Below are positions 17,491-26,980 of a stretch of DNA of 64,000 bases, in pieces. Under the pieces are notes generated by a model that saw only the letters and a program-made list of their open reading frames with translations, did not search any database and was not told the DNA's origin. The stretch lies in NCBI RefSeq assembly GCF_016806065.1, contig NZ_CP032406.1, forward strand, positions 124,001-188,000. Reading direction: 5' to 3'. Numbering within the stretch: position 1 is the stretch's first letter; each line of letters begins with the position of its first letter. A program made the translations under genes and the position numbers. The DNA comes from Rhizobium rosettiformans (lineage in GTDB: Bacteria; Pseudomonadota; Alphaproteobacteria; Rhizobiales; Rhizobiaceae).

Positions 17491-18536
17491 CGGCGGATCC
17501 TGTACTGCGTGAAGAAGACGGCGATCAGCATGGTGAGAAGCGATAAAGCGACGATGACATCGGCGATGTAGCTTGGAATGCCCATGCTGCGGCTCATCCC
17601 GTCGGCGCCAACGAACATCGTGGCGGTGAAGAGGGAAGCGAGTACGACGCCGAGCGGATTAAGATTGGCGAGCATGGCCACCACAATGCCGGAATAGCCG
17701 TAACCTGGCGACAGATCGGTGGTGACATAGCCCGTCACACCCATGACCTCGACGGCACCGGCAAGTCCCGCAAGTCCGCCGGAAAGGCAGGCGACGGCAA
17801 CGAGGGTCCGGCCGAGAGGCACGCCGGCAAAGGTCGCAGCCTGGGGATTGAGACCAGCGGCCCGGGACTGCATGCCAAAGACCGTGCGCGACTGGACGAA
17901 GGCAAGCACGACAGCGAGCACCACCGCAATGACGAGGCCAAGATTGAGCCTTGAACGGGCCAGCAGCTTGGGCAGCATGCCGGCATCGGCGACCGGCTGC
18001 GACTGCGGCCAACCGAAGGCCATGGGATCCTTCAGCACCGTGTCGATCAGCATTGAGACGAAAAGCACCGCGACGAAATTCAGGAGAAGCGTCGTGACCA
18101 CCTCATCGACCGAAAAGCGCAACCTTAGCCACAGCGGCACAAGTAGCAGCACCATGCCCGCCACCGCCCCAAGAACAAGCAGCACGGGGATCTGCAGCGC
18201 CGCCGGCCAGTCGCCGACCAGCTGCGAGCTGACCGCCGCGACTGTGATCGCGCCGATATAGAGCTGCCCTTCGGCGCCGATATTCCACAGGCGCGCCCGA
18301 AAGGCGACAGCCGCCGCAAGCCCGGTCAGGATCAGCGGTGTCGCGCGCGTCAGGGTCTCGGTGGCCGAGAGCCGGGAGCCGAAAGCGCCCTTGAGGATGC
18401 CCCAATAGGCCTCCAGGACCGGCGCCCCGGCGAGGGCAATAAGCCCACCGGCAATTGCCAAGGCCGCGACGATGGCGATTAGCGGTGTCGCCACCACGAG
18501 CGCTACTGAGCGATGTTCGCGCCGCTCAAACCGCAT
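17487..18536 (-). CDS. BMP-family (nucleoside/nucleobase) ABC transporter permease 1
   Basis: 349 residues. N-terminal helix VALVVATPLIAIVAALAIAGG, then the family motif ATPLILTGLAAAVAFRARLW, then NIGAEGQLYIG, then further helices. The start (MRFERREHRS) overlaps the ATPase 3' end by 11 bp. Heterodimer partner of permease 2. Confidence 0.88.
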   Translation of the reverse strand: MRFERREHRSVALVVATPLIAIVAALAIAGGLIALAGAPVLEAYWGILKGAFGSRLSATETLTRATPLILTGLAAAVAFRARLWNIGAEGQLYIGAITVAAVSSQLVGDWPAALQIPVLLVLGAVAGMVLLLVPLWLRLRFSVDEVVTTLLLNFVAVLFVSMLIDTVLKDPMAFGWPQSQPVADAGMLPKLLARSRLNLGLVIAVVLAVVLAFVQSRTVFGMQSRAAGLNPQAATFAGVPLGRTLVAVACLSGGLAGLAGAVEVMGVTGYVTTDLSPGYGYSGIVVAMLANLNPLGVVLASLFTATMFVGADGMSRSMGIPSYIADVIVALSLLTMLIAVFFTQYRIRR

Positions 18537-20046
18537 GGACGACCTCTTTTTCCCATTCGCCGGACATCATCAGGCCAAGCCTGCGCGCCGAAGCTTCCTC
18601 TGCCGGGATTGGCGGCGAGAGCCGACCGCCGACGATCGCCTGGATGCGATCGGCAAGCGCCATGACCTCGTCGAGATCCTCGGAAATCAATAGAACCGCC
18701 GTTCCCTGCCGCCGTGCCTCCAGGATGCGTTCATGGACGGCTGCCACGGCACCTTCGTCGAGCCCTCGGGCAGGCTGGGCCGCAAGCAGGATGCGCGGGC
18801 GATTGATCAGGTTGCGCCCGAGAATGAGCTTCTGCATGTTGCCGCCGGAGAGGAGCCGGATGCGGCTTGCCGGGCTGCCGCCACGCACGTCGAACTGGTC
18901 GATGATACGCTGGGCAAGCGCCAGACCCGCAGCACGCTGCACGAGGCCGTTTTTGGAAAAATCCGCCAGGCGCTCGAGAACGACATTTTCCCAGATCGAC
19001 ATCTCTCCGATCACGCCGTCCTTGTTCCGGTCCTCGGGGATGCGGCCAATCCCCAGGGCTACGGCATCGGCGACCGATAGCGCGCCGACCGCCTCGCCGA
19101 ACAGCAGCAGGTCCCCAGAGGTCTTTGCCAGCGTGCCGGAGAGCAATTGGGCAAGGTTTGCCTGGCCATTGCCGGACACGCCGATGATGCCGAGCACCTC
19201 GCCAGCCCGCAGCCTAAAATCGATTGCCTTCAGCCGGTCGACCCCGCCGACACGGACGGTGACGGCTGCGGCCTCAAGCACGATCTCGCCGGGCGTGGAA
19301 GCCTCACGCACCGGCCGCGTGACGGTGCGCCCGACCATGAGTTCGGCAAGCTCGGCCTTGCTCGTCTCAACAGCCAGGCGCTCCGCGACATGCCGGCCAC
19401 CGCGGAGCACCACGATGCGGTCTGCCGTCGACATCACCTCGTCCAGCTTGTGCGAGATAAAGATCAGCGACAGGCCCTGGGCCGCCATGTCTTTCAGCGT
19501 CGCAAAGAGCCGTTCCGCCTCGATCTGGGTCAGGACGGCGGTCGGCTCGTCGAGCACCAAAATCCGGGCATCGTTATAGAGGGCTTTAAGGATCTCCACC
19601 CGCTGCTGTTCGCCGACCGAGAGATCGCCGAGGCGGGCATCCGGATCGACCTTCAGGCCGAAGCGTTCGGCGATTGAGAGCAGCCGGGCGCGGGCCTGCG
19701 TCCGACGAGACCGAAAGGACCAGAGGCTTTCGGTGCCGGTTGTGACATTTTCCAGCACGGTAAGGTTCGGGGCGAGCGAGAAGTGCTGGTGGACCATGCC
19801 GATTCCTGCGCGGATCGCGGCACGCGGCTTGCCTGGTGCCAAGTCGCGGCCATCGACGCGCACATGGCCGGTATCAGGAACATAGTGGCCGAACAGGATG
19901 CTCATCAGGGTCGTCTTGCCGGCACCGTTTTCGCCGAGAAGAGCGACGATTTCGCCCTTGCCGAGGCTGAGGGAGATATCGTCGTTAGCGAGCGTCTGGC
20001 CGAACCGTTTGCTGACACCGGATATTTCGAGAACGGGTGTGTTCAT
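18526..20046 (-). CDS. BMP-family ABC transporter ATPase with two nucleotide-binding domains
   Basis: 506 residues. Domain 1: Walker A GENGAGKTT, signature LSVGEQQRVEILKAL, Walker B LVLDEPTAVLT. Domain 2 (from about 260): the Walker A position reads GVSGNGQAN, lacking the Lys, as is usual in this family, with signature LSGGNMQKLILGRNL. Overlaps the amidase stop by ATGA. It powers uptake through the two downstream permeases. Confidence 0.9.
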   Translation of the reverse strand: MNTPVLEISGVSKRFGQTLANDDISLSLGKGEIVALLGENGAGKTTLMSILFGHYVPDTGHVRVDGRDLAPGKPRAAIRAGIGMVHQHFSLAPNLTVLENVTTGTESLWSFRSRRTQARARLLSIAERFGLKVDPDARLGDLSVGEQQRVEILKALYNDARILVLDEPTAVLTQIEAERLFATLKDMAAQGLSLIFISHKLDEVMSTADRIVVLRGGRHVAERLAVETSKAELAELMVGRTVTRPVREASTPGEIVLEAAAVTVRVGGVDRLKAIDFRLRAGEVLGIIGVSGNGQANLAQLLSGTLAKTSGDLLLFGEAVGALSVADAVALGIGRIPEDRNKDGVIGEMSIWENVVLERLADFSKNGLVQRAAGLALAQRIIDQFDVRGGSPASRIRLLSGGNMQKLILGRNLINRPRILLAAQPARGLDEGAVAAVHERILEARRQGTAVLLISEDLDEVMALADRIQAIVGGRLSPPIPAEEASARRLGLMMSGEWEKEVVHAV

Positions 20047-21452
20047 GCGTCCAATCCTGCGACGGGAAAGCGATGCTGCCAGCGGCCATCCTGCTCCAGC
20101 ACGGCAGCGAGCCGCAAGAGCAATGCATCCGCCCCCATCGGTGCAATCATCTGCACCGGCAAGGGCAGCCCGTGCTCGTCAGCGCCGAATGGCAAAGTGA
20201 TCGCTGGAAAGCCGGAGGCATTGGCCAGCGCTGCCAGCGGCGCAAAGGCCGCCATGCGCTCGAAATGCAGGTCAGTGTCGGCATGATCGCTCGGAAAGCT
20301 GCCAACCGGCAGCGGTGCCGAGGCCAGCATCGGCGCAATCAGGCAGTCCAGGCCGTCGAACAGCCGCCACAGATCACGGCTGACCAGAACCATGGCATTA
20401 AGGCTCTGCCAAAGGCTACGGGCCGACAGGGCAAGGCCCCGCTCGATCACGGCCTGCGTCAGGCGCTCGGTCCGCGTCGCATCGAGATCAAAGTGCGTGA
20501 TCGTCTCGGCGAGATTGATGCAGACGATGTCGACAAAGATCCGGCGACTGATCGCGGAGATGGCCTCGATCTGGCTGAAAGCGACCGGCACAAGGACATG
20601 GCCGTCGCGTTCGAGCCGGCGCGCGGCCTCCTCAGTTGCGGCGGAGCGCTCGGGTTGGGTCGGATGGTCGGATCCGGTCGCGGTGAGAACACCGATGCGC
20701 ATCCGCCCTTCGGGAACATCAGCCAACGCGACCGGTGGAAATGGACCGCAGGCATGCCCGCCAAGGACCGCAAGAATGGCCGAGGTATCGCGCACCGAAC
20801 GGCAGACGGCCAGTTCGGTCGCGATGCCGCCCAAGTGGTTGCCGAAATGCGGGCCGGCCGGCATCAGGCCACGGCTGGGTTTGAGACCGACAAGACCACA
20901 ACAGGCCGCCGGCACCCGGATAGAACCACCAGCATCCGTGGCATGGGCGATCGACACGATCCCGGCCGCCACGGCCGCGGCCGCCCCGCCAGACGAACCA
21001 CCGGCGGACAGAGCGGGTGCGAGCGGATTGCGAGTAATCGGACCGATCTCAGGTTCGCTGGCAAGTGACAGGCCGAATTCGGGGCTGGTGGTCAGGCCAA
21101 AGAGACAGAACCCGGCGGCGCGGAACCGTCCCGCGAGATCGCAATCGACGTGACCGCCGCCACGCCCGATGAGCCGGGAGCCAGCCGCGACTGGAAATCC
21201 GGCGAAAGGACCGCCGAGATCCTTGGCGAGCGTGGGCACTCCCCCAAAGGTCATGGGCGGACTGTCAGGATCTGCTGTCGATCGGGCAGTAAAACTACGG
21301 GCCGCTTCCAGCCCGAGCTCCGCATCGATATGGGCGATGGCGCCGAATTCCCGGTATTGGTCCGCGGAGGCAAGTGCAGCCTGCATGGCCTCGATGGCGG
21401 AGAGGCGACCGGAGCCGATCGCCTCTGCCAGATCCGTTGCGTCTGAACGCAT
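20043..21452 (-). CDS. Amidase-signature family hydrolase
   Basis: 469 residues. The Ser-cisSer-Lys triad is visible: Lys in TLAKDLGG, cis-Ser in SAGGSSGGAAAAVAAG and nucleophile Ser in DAGGSIRVPAACCG. Relatives hydrolyse simple amides, biuret, allophanate-like compounds or Glu-tRNA. Placed between the binding protein and ATPase of a nucleobase-type importer and upstream of a codA-like gene, it probably acts on an amide released from, or present in, the imported compound. No second Gat subunit is nearby, arguing against GatA. Confidence 0.82.
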   Translation of the reverse strand: MRSDATDLAEAIGSGRLSAIEAMQAALASADQYREFGAIAHIDAELGLEAARSFTARSTADPDSPPMTFGGVPTLAKDLGGPFAGFPVAAGSRLIGRGGGHVDCDLAGRFRAAGFCLFGLTTSPEFGLSLASEPEIGPITRNPLAPALSAGGSSGGAAAAVAAGIVSIAHATDAGGSIRVPAACCGLVGLKPSRGLMPAGPHFGNHLGGIATELAVCRSVRDTSAILAVLGGHACGPFPPVALADVPEGRMRIGVLTATGSDHPTQPERSAATEEAARRLERDGHVLVPVAFSQIEAISAISRRIFVDIVCINLAETITHFDLDATRTERLTQAVIERGLALSARSLWQSLNAMVLVSRDLWRLFDGLDCLIAPMLASAPLPVGSFPSDHADTDLHFERMAAFAPLAALANASGFPAITLPFGADEHGLPLPVQMIAPMGADALLLRLAAVLEQDGRWQHRFPVAGLDA

Positions 21453-21460
21453 GGACGGGC

Positions 21461-22447
21461 TTACTTCGGCTCGTCCATCACTTTCGGAACTTCGAATGTG
21501 CCGGCTTTGATCTCGGCACGCTTGGCCTCCATCGCCGCTTCGGCATCGGCCGGAGCCGTACCCTTGACGTAGAGGATGTCACTGCCGCCTTCCTTCATCA
21601 GGCCATAGGCGGTATAGTCGCGACCTGTCGGCTTGCCGGCGGCAACATCGGCGATTGCGGCGTTGAGGATCGGGCGGAAGTTCCAAAGGGCGTTGGCGAA
21701 GACGGTTTCCGGATAGCGCGGGGTGTAATCGACCAGCGAGCCGATCGACTTGATGCCACGCTCCTTGGCGGCATCAGCCGTGCCAATGCGCTCGCCGAAG
21801 AGGATGTCGGCGCCGGCGTCGATCTGGGCAAGGCCAGCCTCGCGCGCCTTTGGCGGGTCGAAAAAGGTGCCGATGAAGGTCACGAGATGCTTGGCATCCG
21901 GATTGACTGCCTTGACGCCGGCGGCGAAGGCATTGATCAGCATATTGACTTCCGGGATCGGCATAGCGCCGACCGAGCCGACGACGTTGGACTTGGTCAT
22001 CTTGCCCGCCAACATGCCGGCGAGGTAAGCGCCGTCGAAGTTCCAGGTGCCGAAGACGCCGAAATTATCCCCCGACTGCTGGCCGCTTGATCCCATGACG
22101 AAGGCCGTCTCGGGATAGTCAACCGCCACTTCGCGGGCCTGTTTCTCGACCGGGAAAGTTTCGCCGATGACCAACTTGGCGCCCTGCTCGGCATATTCGC
22201 GCATGGCGCGCGGATAGTCGGTGCCGGACACGCCTTCGGAGAAGACATATTCGATCGCCCCTTCGGCCGCAGCATCTTGAAGCGCTTTGTGGAGGACGGA
22301 ATTCCAAGCATTTTCAACGGGCGAACCGTGAACACCGGCCACTTTGATCGGTGCTGCGGCACGCGCTGTGGGAATGAAAGTCGAGGCACTCAGGGCAAGA
22401 CCCGACGCAATAATGCTGCGCCGGGAGATCAGGATCTCTCTGGACAT
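21461..22447 (-). CDS. BMP/Med-family substrate-binding protein
   Basis: 328 residues from the ATG behind GGGGA; a longer frame adds eight residues without a ribosome site. The N-terminus has an RRS motif and hydrophobic stretch (RRSIIASGLALSASTFIPTARAA), possibly Tat- or Sec-exported; no lipobox Cys is seen. BMP-family motifs include YVFSEGVSGTDYPRAMREYA and FGVFGTWNFDGAYLAGMLAG. It delivers a nucleoside- or nucleobase-like ligand to the permeases encoded downstream. Confidence 0.85.
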   Translation of the reverse strand: MSREILISRRSIIASGLALSASTFIPTARAAAPIKVAGVHGSPVENAWNSVLHKALQDAAAEGAIEYVFSEGVSGTDYPRAMREYAEQGAKLVIGETFPVEKQAREVAVDYPETAFVMGSSGQQSGDNFGVFGTWNFDGAYLAGMLAGKMTKSNVVGSVGAMPIPEVNMLINAFAAGVKAVNPDAKHLVTFIGTFFDPPKAREAGLAQIDAGADILFGERIGTADAAKERGIKSIGSLVDYTPRYPETVFANALWNFRPILNAAIADVAAGKPTGRDYTAYGLMKEGGSDILYVKGTAPADAEAAMEAKRAEIKAGTFEVPKVMDEPK

Positions 22448-22466
22448 TGGCGGTTCCCCATTTTTT

Positions 22467-22476
22467 ACCAATTGGT
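22467..22476. promoter_or_regulatory. Palindrome ACCAATTGGT upstream of the BMP operon
   Basis: Perfect 10-bp palindrome 20 bp before the binding-protein start in the divergent gap with the SorC regulator. Could be an operator for an unlinked regulator of the nucleobase operon. Short, so chance occurrence is possible. Confidence 0.35.
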
Positions 22477-22636
22477 TTAAAGGGGTAAGGCAAGCCTAAA
22501 AAAGTGTCAAGGACGAGTCTTGTGCATAAAATAGACAAAGCAGCCGGTTCTGACAGTCGAAGCGGACGGGGGTGGCTCGGTGGCGTCCTGGCAGAGCGCC
22601 TACTGCTACACAAGCCATCGTCACACACACCGAGGT

Positions 22637-22648
22637 TGACTTTTGTCA
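22637..22648. promoter_or_regulatory. Inverted repeat TGAC-TTTT-GTCA upstream of the SorC regulator
   Basis: Lies 43 bp before the regulator start within TTGACTTTTGTCAG. Related TGTCAA/TTGAC elements occur at 22505-22510 and as TGTCAA-N5-TTGACA in front of mtnK, so it may be a site for the SorC-family protein. Confidence 0.4.
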
Positions 22649-22690
22649 GCGGTAGTGAATTATGTCAGAGCCACCTGATGAGAACAACAT

Positions 22691-23671
22691 ATGCCGATCC
22701 GCGCCTCCGACCAAATCATTCACAAGGCCGCCTGGCTCTACTACACACATGGGCTTCGTCAGGACGAAGTGGCGCAAAGGCTCGAGATCTCCAGAGCTTC
22801 GGTCGCCATGTATCTTCGCAGAGCGCGCGAGATGGGCATCGTCACGATCACCACCTCCTCGGAGCTGTTTTCCGATGACGTCCTGGCACGCGAACTTGAG
22901 GACGCAACGGGTCTGACGACCGTCTGGATCGTGCCGGAAGACCGCCAAGCGATGGATCCGGCGGCCGAGATGCCTGTCGTGGCCGCGTCCGTCTTTCTGG
23001 AGCTGATAAACAAGGGTGAGAGGGTAGGCGTGGCCTGGGGCCGCACCGTCTACCACATCGCCGACGTCATGCCATTTGCTGACTTGCGCGGAGTCACTGT
23101 TGTTCAGCTCTGCGGCAACTTGGGAGCCCCCTACTCCTATCGCCCAGATCAATGCACCACGGAAATTGCCCGACGACTTAACGCGGAAGGCATCAATTTT
23201 TACGCGCCGCTGGTGCTCTCCTCGGAACGGCTGGCCGATGAGTTACGCGGCGAGCCGGTCATCCAGGAGCAGCTTGCCGCTATTTCCGACTGCCAGTTGG
23301 CGCTCTATTCCGTCGGCGGCATCGAGGCTGACAGTCACCTCGTCAAATGCGGTGCCCTTTCGGCGCAAGGCATGCACGAAATGGGTGAACTGGGGGCAGC
23401 AGGCGTCATTGCCGGGCAGCTCATCGATCAGGACGGCCGCTGGATGGATTGCGCCCACAATCGGCGCTGCATCTCTGCGGATCTTGATTCCATCCGGGCG
23501 ATCAGGAAGCGAATGCTCGTCGTCCAGGAAGACAACAAGTTCGAACCGTTGATTGCGGCATTGAAGGGTGGCTTTGCCTCGCATCTTGTCGTCACCACCT
23601 CGATGGCGCGAAGGGTTTTGCAACACTGGAGCCACGAAGGGCTCGGCAAGGTGGGTTCGGGCAAGGCTTGA
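22691..23671 (+). CDS. SorC/DeoR-type sugar-responsive transcriptional regulator
   Basis: 326 residues. N-terminal HTH (LRQDEVAQRLEISRASVAMY, then LRRAREMGIV) and a C-terminal SorC sugar-phosphate-binding domain with GVAWGRTVYHIADVM and the family's GALSAQGMHEMGELGAAGVI. Members usually sense a phosphorylated sugar intermediate. It precedes the aldolase/dehydrogenase by 61 bp on the same strand and is the only regulator near the mtnK-RLP and ribose-type transporter genes, so it probably controls all of them. Confidence 0.88.
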   Translation: MPIRASDQIIHKAAWLYYTHGLRQDEVAQRLEISRASVAMYLRRAREMGIVTITTSSELFSDDVLARELEDATGLTTVWIVPEDRQAMDPAAEMPVVAASVFLELINKGERVGVAWGRTVYHIADVMPFADLRGVTVVQLCGNLGAPYSYRPDQCTTEIARRLNAEGINFYAPLVLSSERLADELRGEPVIQEQLAAISDCQLALYSVGGIEADSHLVKCGALSAQGMHEMGELGAAGVIAGQLIDQDGRWMDCAHNRRCISADLDSIRAIRKRMLVVQEDNKFEPLIAALKGGFASHLVVTTSMARRVLQHWSHEGLGKVGSGKA

Positions 23672-23732
23672 ACCTCTAAAGCTTCGGTCCACCGATGCCG
23701 GTCGGACCGGTATATCGGGGAGGTTGAATATC

Positions 23733-25787
23733 ATGGAGAATCTCTGGCGCGATGACGAGGCCGAACGGTTCGTTGCAAGCTATGCCACGAAGGGCGTCAA
23801 TCGCGACCTGGCGCTACGCACCTACACGACACGTCTTCTAGGGGGGGAGCCGCGGCTTGTCCTGCACGGCGGCGGAAACACGTCCGTCAAGACCGAGGTA
23901 ACCGATCTCGTTGGCGACACCCATGCCGTCCTCTGCGTCAAAGGCAGTGGCTGGGACATGGGCAGTATCGAACCGGCGGGCTTGCCGGCCGTGAAGCTCG
24001 CTTCGCTCCTGAAGAGCCGCAAGCTGGCGACACTCTCCGACGGGAACATGGTGACGCTTCTGCGCGCGAACCTGATTGACCCGGGTGCCCCCAATCCATC
24101 CGTGGAAGCACTTCTACACGCCTTCCTGCCCCACAAGTTCATCGACCACACCCATTCGACGGCGATCCTTGCCATCGCCGACCAGGCAGAGAGCCGGGAA
24201 ATGAGCCGCGATCTTTTCGGCAGCAAGATGGGTTTCGTGCCCTACATCATGCCGGGTTTTGCGCTTGCGAAGGCGGCGGCGGAGGTGTTCGACCAGGATC
24301 CCACAGTCGAGGGACTGATCCTCGACAAACACGGGATTTTCACCTTCGGCGACACGGCCCAAGAAGCCTATGACCGGATGATCCACTATGTCACGGTTGC
24401 CGAGGATCATGTCAGGAACAACGGTCGCAATCCGTTCACGCCGGTCAGTATCCCGACCGAACTCGCAAGTGTGGGCGATGTCGCCCCGCTCTTGCGCGGT
24501 GCCGTCGCCGTATCCAAAGGCGAAGGCCGCTACGACCGCATGGTCAACGTGTTCCGCACCTCGCCGCAGATCCTGGAATTCGTCAATGCGGCCGAGGTCG
24601 CCGACATGGCCGCCAGAGGTGTATCCACCCCAGACCTCTCGATCCGCATAAAGACCGGCCCGATGGTACTGCCAGCGCCTTCCAGGGACGACATCCCTGG
24701 TTATCGCGCTGTAATCGACGAGAGGGTTGCCGCCTTCGCTGCTGAATATACAGAGTATTTCCGCAGCAACGACGCCCGCGACGACGTCGTGCGCATCATG
24801 CTCGATCCCATGCCACGCCTGACGCTGGTACCGGGCCTTGGCATGTTCGGCCATGGCCGAACCTTCAAGGATGCAACAATCGCGGCGGATGTCGGCGAGA
24901 TGTGGATCGAAGCAGCACGCGACGCAGAATCGGTGGGGCGGTTCGAGCCAGTGAGCAGGCCCGATCTTTTCGACCTGGAATACTGGTCGCTGGAACAGGC
25001 AAAGCTCGCCGGCACCAAGCCAAAACCCTTTACGGGCCAAGTCGCCGTAGTCACCGGTGGAGCCGGAGCCATCGGTGCAGCAATCGTCAAGGCATTTGCA
25101 GCCGAGGGCGCGCATGTCGTGGCCCTCGATCTCGACGGTGACAAGGCGGCGGCGACGGCCAGGTCCGCCGGGAACAGCGCGATTGGCATCGCCTGCGACA
25201 TCACCGATCCTATCTCCGTGCGTGCCGCCTTCGACACGACGGTCGCCACCTTCGGGGGCGTCGACATCGTGGTATCGAATGCCGGTGCGGCATGGGAAAG
25301 CCCGATCGCCACCATGGATGATGCGCTGCTCCGCCGGAGCTTCGAACTGAACTTCTTCGCTCATCAGACGGTGGCACAGAATGCGGTGCGCATCATGAAG
25401 GCGCAACAGACCGGGGGTGTGCTTCTGTTCAATGCCTCCAAGCAGGCGGTCAATCCGGGAGCCAAATTCGGTGCATACGGCCTGCCGAAGGCCGCCACCC
25501 TCTTCCTGTCGCGCCAGTATGCACTGGAGCATGGAGCGGACAACATCCGGGTGAACGCCGTGAATGCGGATCGCATCCGCTCTGGTCTGCTCAACGACGA
25601 GATGATCGCCAACCGTGCTGCCGCCCGTGGCCTTTCCGTAAAGGAATACATGGGAGGCAACCTGCTCGGCCTGGAAGTCACGGCCGAGGATGTGGCACGG
25701 GCATTCGTACACCACGCACTCGCCGAACGCACGACCGCCGATGTCACCACTGTCGACGGCGGCAACATCGCAGCGGCGATGCGCTGA
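23733..25787 (+). CDS. Bifunctional class II aldolase / short-chain dehydrogenase
   Basis: 684 residues; ATG preceded by GGGGAGG. Residues about 1-400 form a class II (zinc) ketose-1-phosphate aldolase: LHGGGNTSVK for phosphate binding, metal ligands in FIDHTHSTAIL and LDKHGIFTFG. Residues about 430-684 form an SDR: VVTGGAGAIGAAIVKAFAAE for NAD binding, VSNAGA, and YGLPK with catalytic Tyr/Lys. The best-known relatives cleave rhamnulose-1-phosphate and act on lactaldehyde. Here no rhamnose genes are present and mtnK/mtnA are, so a 5-substituted ribulose-1-phosphate is an attractive substrate, giving dihydroxyacetone phosphate plus a 2-carbon aldehyde that the second domain would reduce or oxidise. 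Confidence 0.85.
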   Translation: MENLWRDDEAERFVASYATKGVNRDLALRTYTTRLLGGEPRLVLHGGGNTSVKTEVTDLVGDTHAVLCVKGSGWDMGSIEPAGLPAVKLASLLKSRKLATLSDGNMVTLLRANLIDPGAPNPSVEALLHAFLPHKFIDHTHSTAILAIADQAESREMSRDLFGSKMGFVPYIMPGFALAKAAAEVFDQDPTVEGLILDKHGIFTFGDTAQEAYDRMIHYVTVAEDHVRNNGRNPFTPVSIPTELASVGDVAPLLRGAVAVSKGEGRYDRMVNVFRTSPQILEFVNAAEVADMAARGVSTPDLSIRIKTGPMVLPAPSRDDIPGYRAVIDERVAAFAAEYTEYFRSNDARDDVVRIMLDPMPRLTLVPGLGMFGHGRTFKDATIAADVGEMWIEAARDAESVGRFEPVSRPDLFDLEYWSLEQAKLAGTKPKPFTGQVAVVTGGAGAIGAAIVKAFAAEGAHVVALDLDGDKAAATARSAGNSAIGIACDITDPISVRAAFDTTVATFGGVDIVVSNAGAAWESPIATMDDALLRRSFELNFFAHQTVAQNAVRIMKAQQTGGVLLFNASKQAVNPGAKFGAYGLPKAATLFLSRQYALEHGADNIRVNAVNADRIRSGLLNDEMIANRAAARGLSVKEYMGGNLLGLEVTAEDVARAFVHHALAERTTADVTTVDGGNIAAAMR

Positions 25788-25799
25788 CCTTCCGAACGG

Positions 25800-25863
25800 A
25801 TCGGGCATTTGCCCGATTTGCTTCGCCACCTAAAACAAAAGGGGCGGTCCGCCGGACCGCCCC
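25800..25863. terminator. Two hairpins between convergent genes, bidirectional terminator
   Basis: ATCGGGC/GCCCGAT with a 4-nt loop (25800-25817) and GGGGCGGTCC/GGACCGCCCC with a 3-nt loop (25841-25863). The second is flanked by an A-rich stretch on the left and TTCTTC on the right, so it can terminate both the aldolase transcript and the converging transporter operon. Confidence 0.8.
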
Positions 25864-25887
25864 TTCTTCATTGCGATGGACAGGAAT

Positions 25888-26931
25888 TCAAGGCTTGGGC
25901 ATCCATTCCGGCATAGCGACATCTGCATGCGCGAATTGCGGCAGCTTCGCACCCAGTTCTTCCATATTCTTGATGTCCTGCTCGCTCAGGTCCTTCTGCG
26001 TGATGAGCGTTGGCGGCACGATGACCTGCTTGCCCGGATCTTCTCCGGCCAGCAGCATGGCAAGTGTCCGCACGGAAACCTGGCCGACGACCGCCGGGTT
26101 TGTCGCGGCGGTCGCAACCCAGGCGGAGCCCGGCTCGCGCATCGCGGCGATGTCGGAGGTCGAGATATCGGCGGAATAGATCTTGACGCTGGAGGACATA
26201 CCCGCTTCGTCGACGGCGATCTTCACACCCTTGGCGAATTCATCGTAAGGCGCGAACATCACGGTAATGTCGGGATTGGCCGAGATGACCGAACGGGCCT
26301 GGTTGGCGACCGAATTGGCAATCGGGTTGTCCATCGTGCCGAACTGGGCCGCCTCGTTGATACCCGGATACTTGGCCTTGAATTCTTTCCATGTCTCATC
26401 GCGGCGGTCGAGTGGCGCAATGCCGGCGACGTAAACATAGCCGGCCTTGAAGCTCTCACCATTGTCCTTCACAGCCTCCTCAAGCGCCAGGCGGGCCAGA
26501 TCCCGGTCGGACTGTTCGACCTGCGGGATCATGTCGTTTTCGACATTCACGTCGAAGGCAACGACCTTGATGCCAGCGTCGACTGCACGCTGAGCAGCTT
26601 CCTTCATCGACTCCGTGAGCCCGTGCTGGATGATGATGCCCTGCACGCCAAGCGCGATCGCCTGATCCACCATGTCGGCCTGGAGGGCCGCGTCCTGCCG
26701 GCTGTCAAGGACCTGAAGCTGGACACCGAGCGCCTTGGCCTGCGCCTCCACCCCGGCGAGGTATGACTGGAAGAAGTCGCCTGTCGACAGGTAGCGCACG
26801 AGCGCGATCTTGACGTCACTGGGGTTGTCGAACGGCTTGGGCATATCGGCTGCAAAGGATGGTGCCACGAATGTCGTTGCAGCCATCAGTCCGAGCGTCA
26901 TCCTGCCGAGGGTTCTTCGTGTAAAATGCAT
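25888..26931 (-). CDS. Ribose-type periplasmic sugar-binding protein
   Basis: 347 residues from the ATG after GGAGGAG; earlier in-frame starts lack such a site. Signal peptide MHFTRRTLGRMTLGLMAATT, then FVAPSFA. The mature part is a type I periplasmic binding protein: LQVLDSRQDAALQADMVDQA, then IALGVQGIIIQHG, then VVAFDVNVEN. Last gene of the transporter operon. In this context a good candidate for 5-methylthioribose or another 5-modified pentose, but ligand identity is not visible. Confidence 0.85.
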   Translation of the reverse strand: MHFTRRTLGRMTLGLMAATTFVAPSFAADMPKPFDNPSDVKIALVRYLSTGDFFQSYLAGVEAQAKALGVQLQVLDSRQDAALQADMVDQAIALGVQGIIIQHGLTESMKEAAQRAVDAGIKVVAFDVNVENDMIPQVEQSDRDLARLALEEAVKDNGESFKAGYVYVAGIAPLDRRDETWKEFKAKYPGINEAAQFGTMDNPIANSVANQARSVISANPDITVMFAPYDEFAKGVKIAVDEAGMSSSVKIYSADISTSDIAAMREPGSAWVATAATNPAVVGQVSVRTLAMLLAGEDPGKQVIVPPTLITQKDLSEQDIKNMEELGAKLPQFAHADVAMPEWMPKP

Positions 26932-26980
26932 TTCGGTCTCCTCCACTTTGAACATTGACTTTTCGCCGAGACCTCCCGTC

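Noticed and set aside
16303..17571. 422-codon plus-strand frame across codA and permease 2
   Set aside because: Crosses two good minus-strand genes and encodes no recognisable domain.
24114..25829. 571-codon open frame on the minus strand opposite the aldolase-dehydrogenase gene
   Set aside because: It is the antisense shadow of a clearly conserved bifunctional enzyme in GC-rich DNA; no family pattern or ribosome site.
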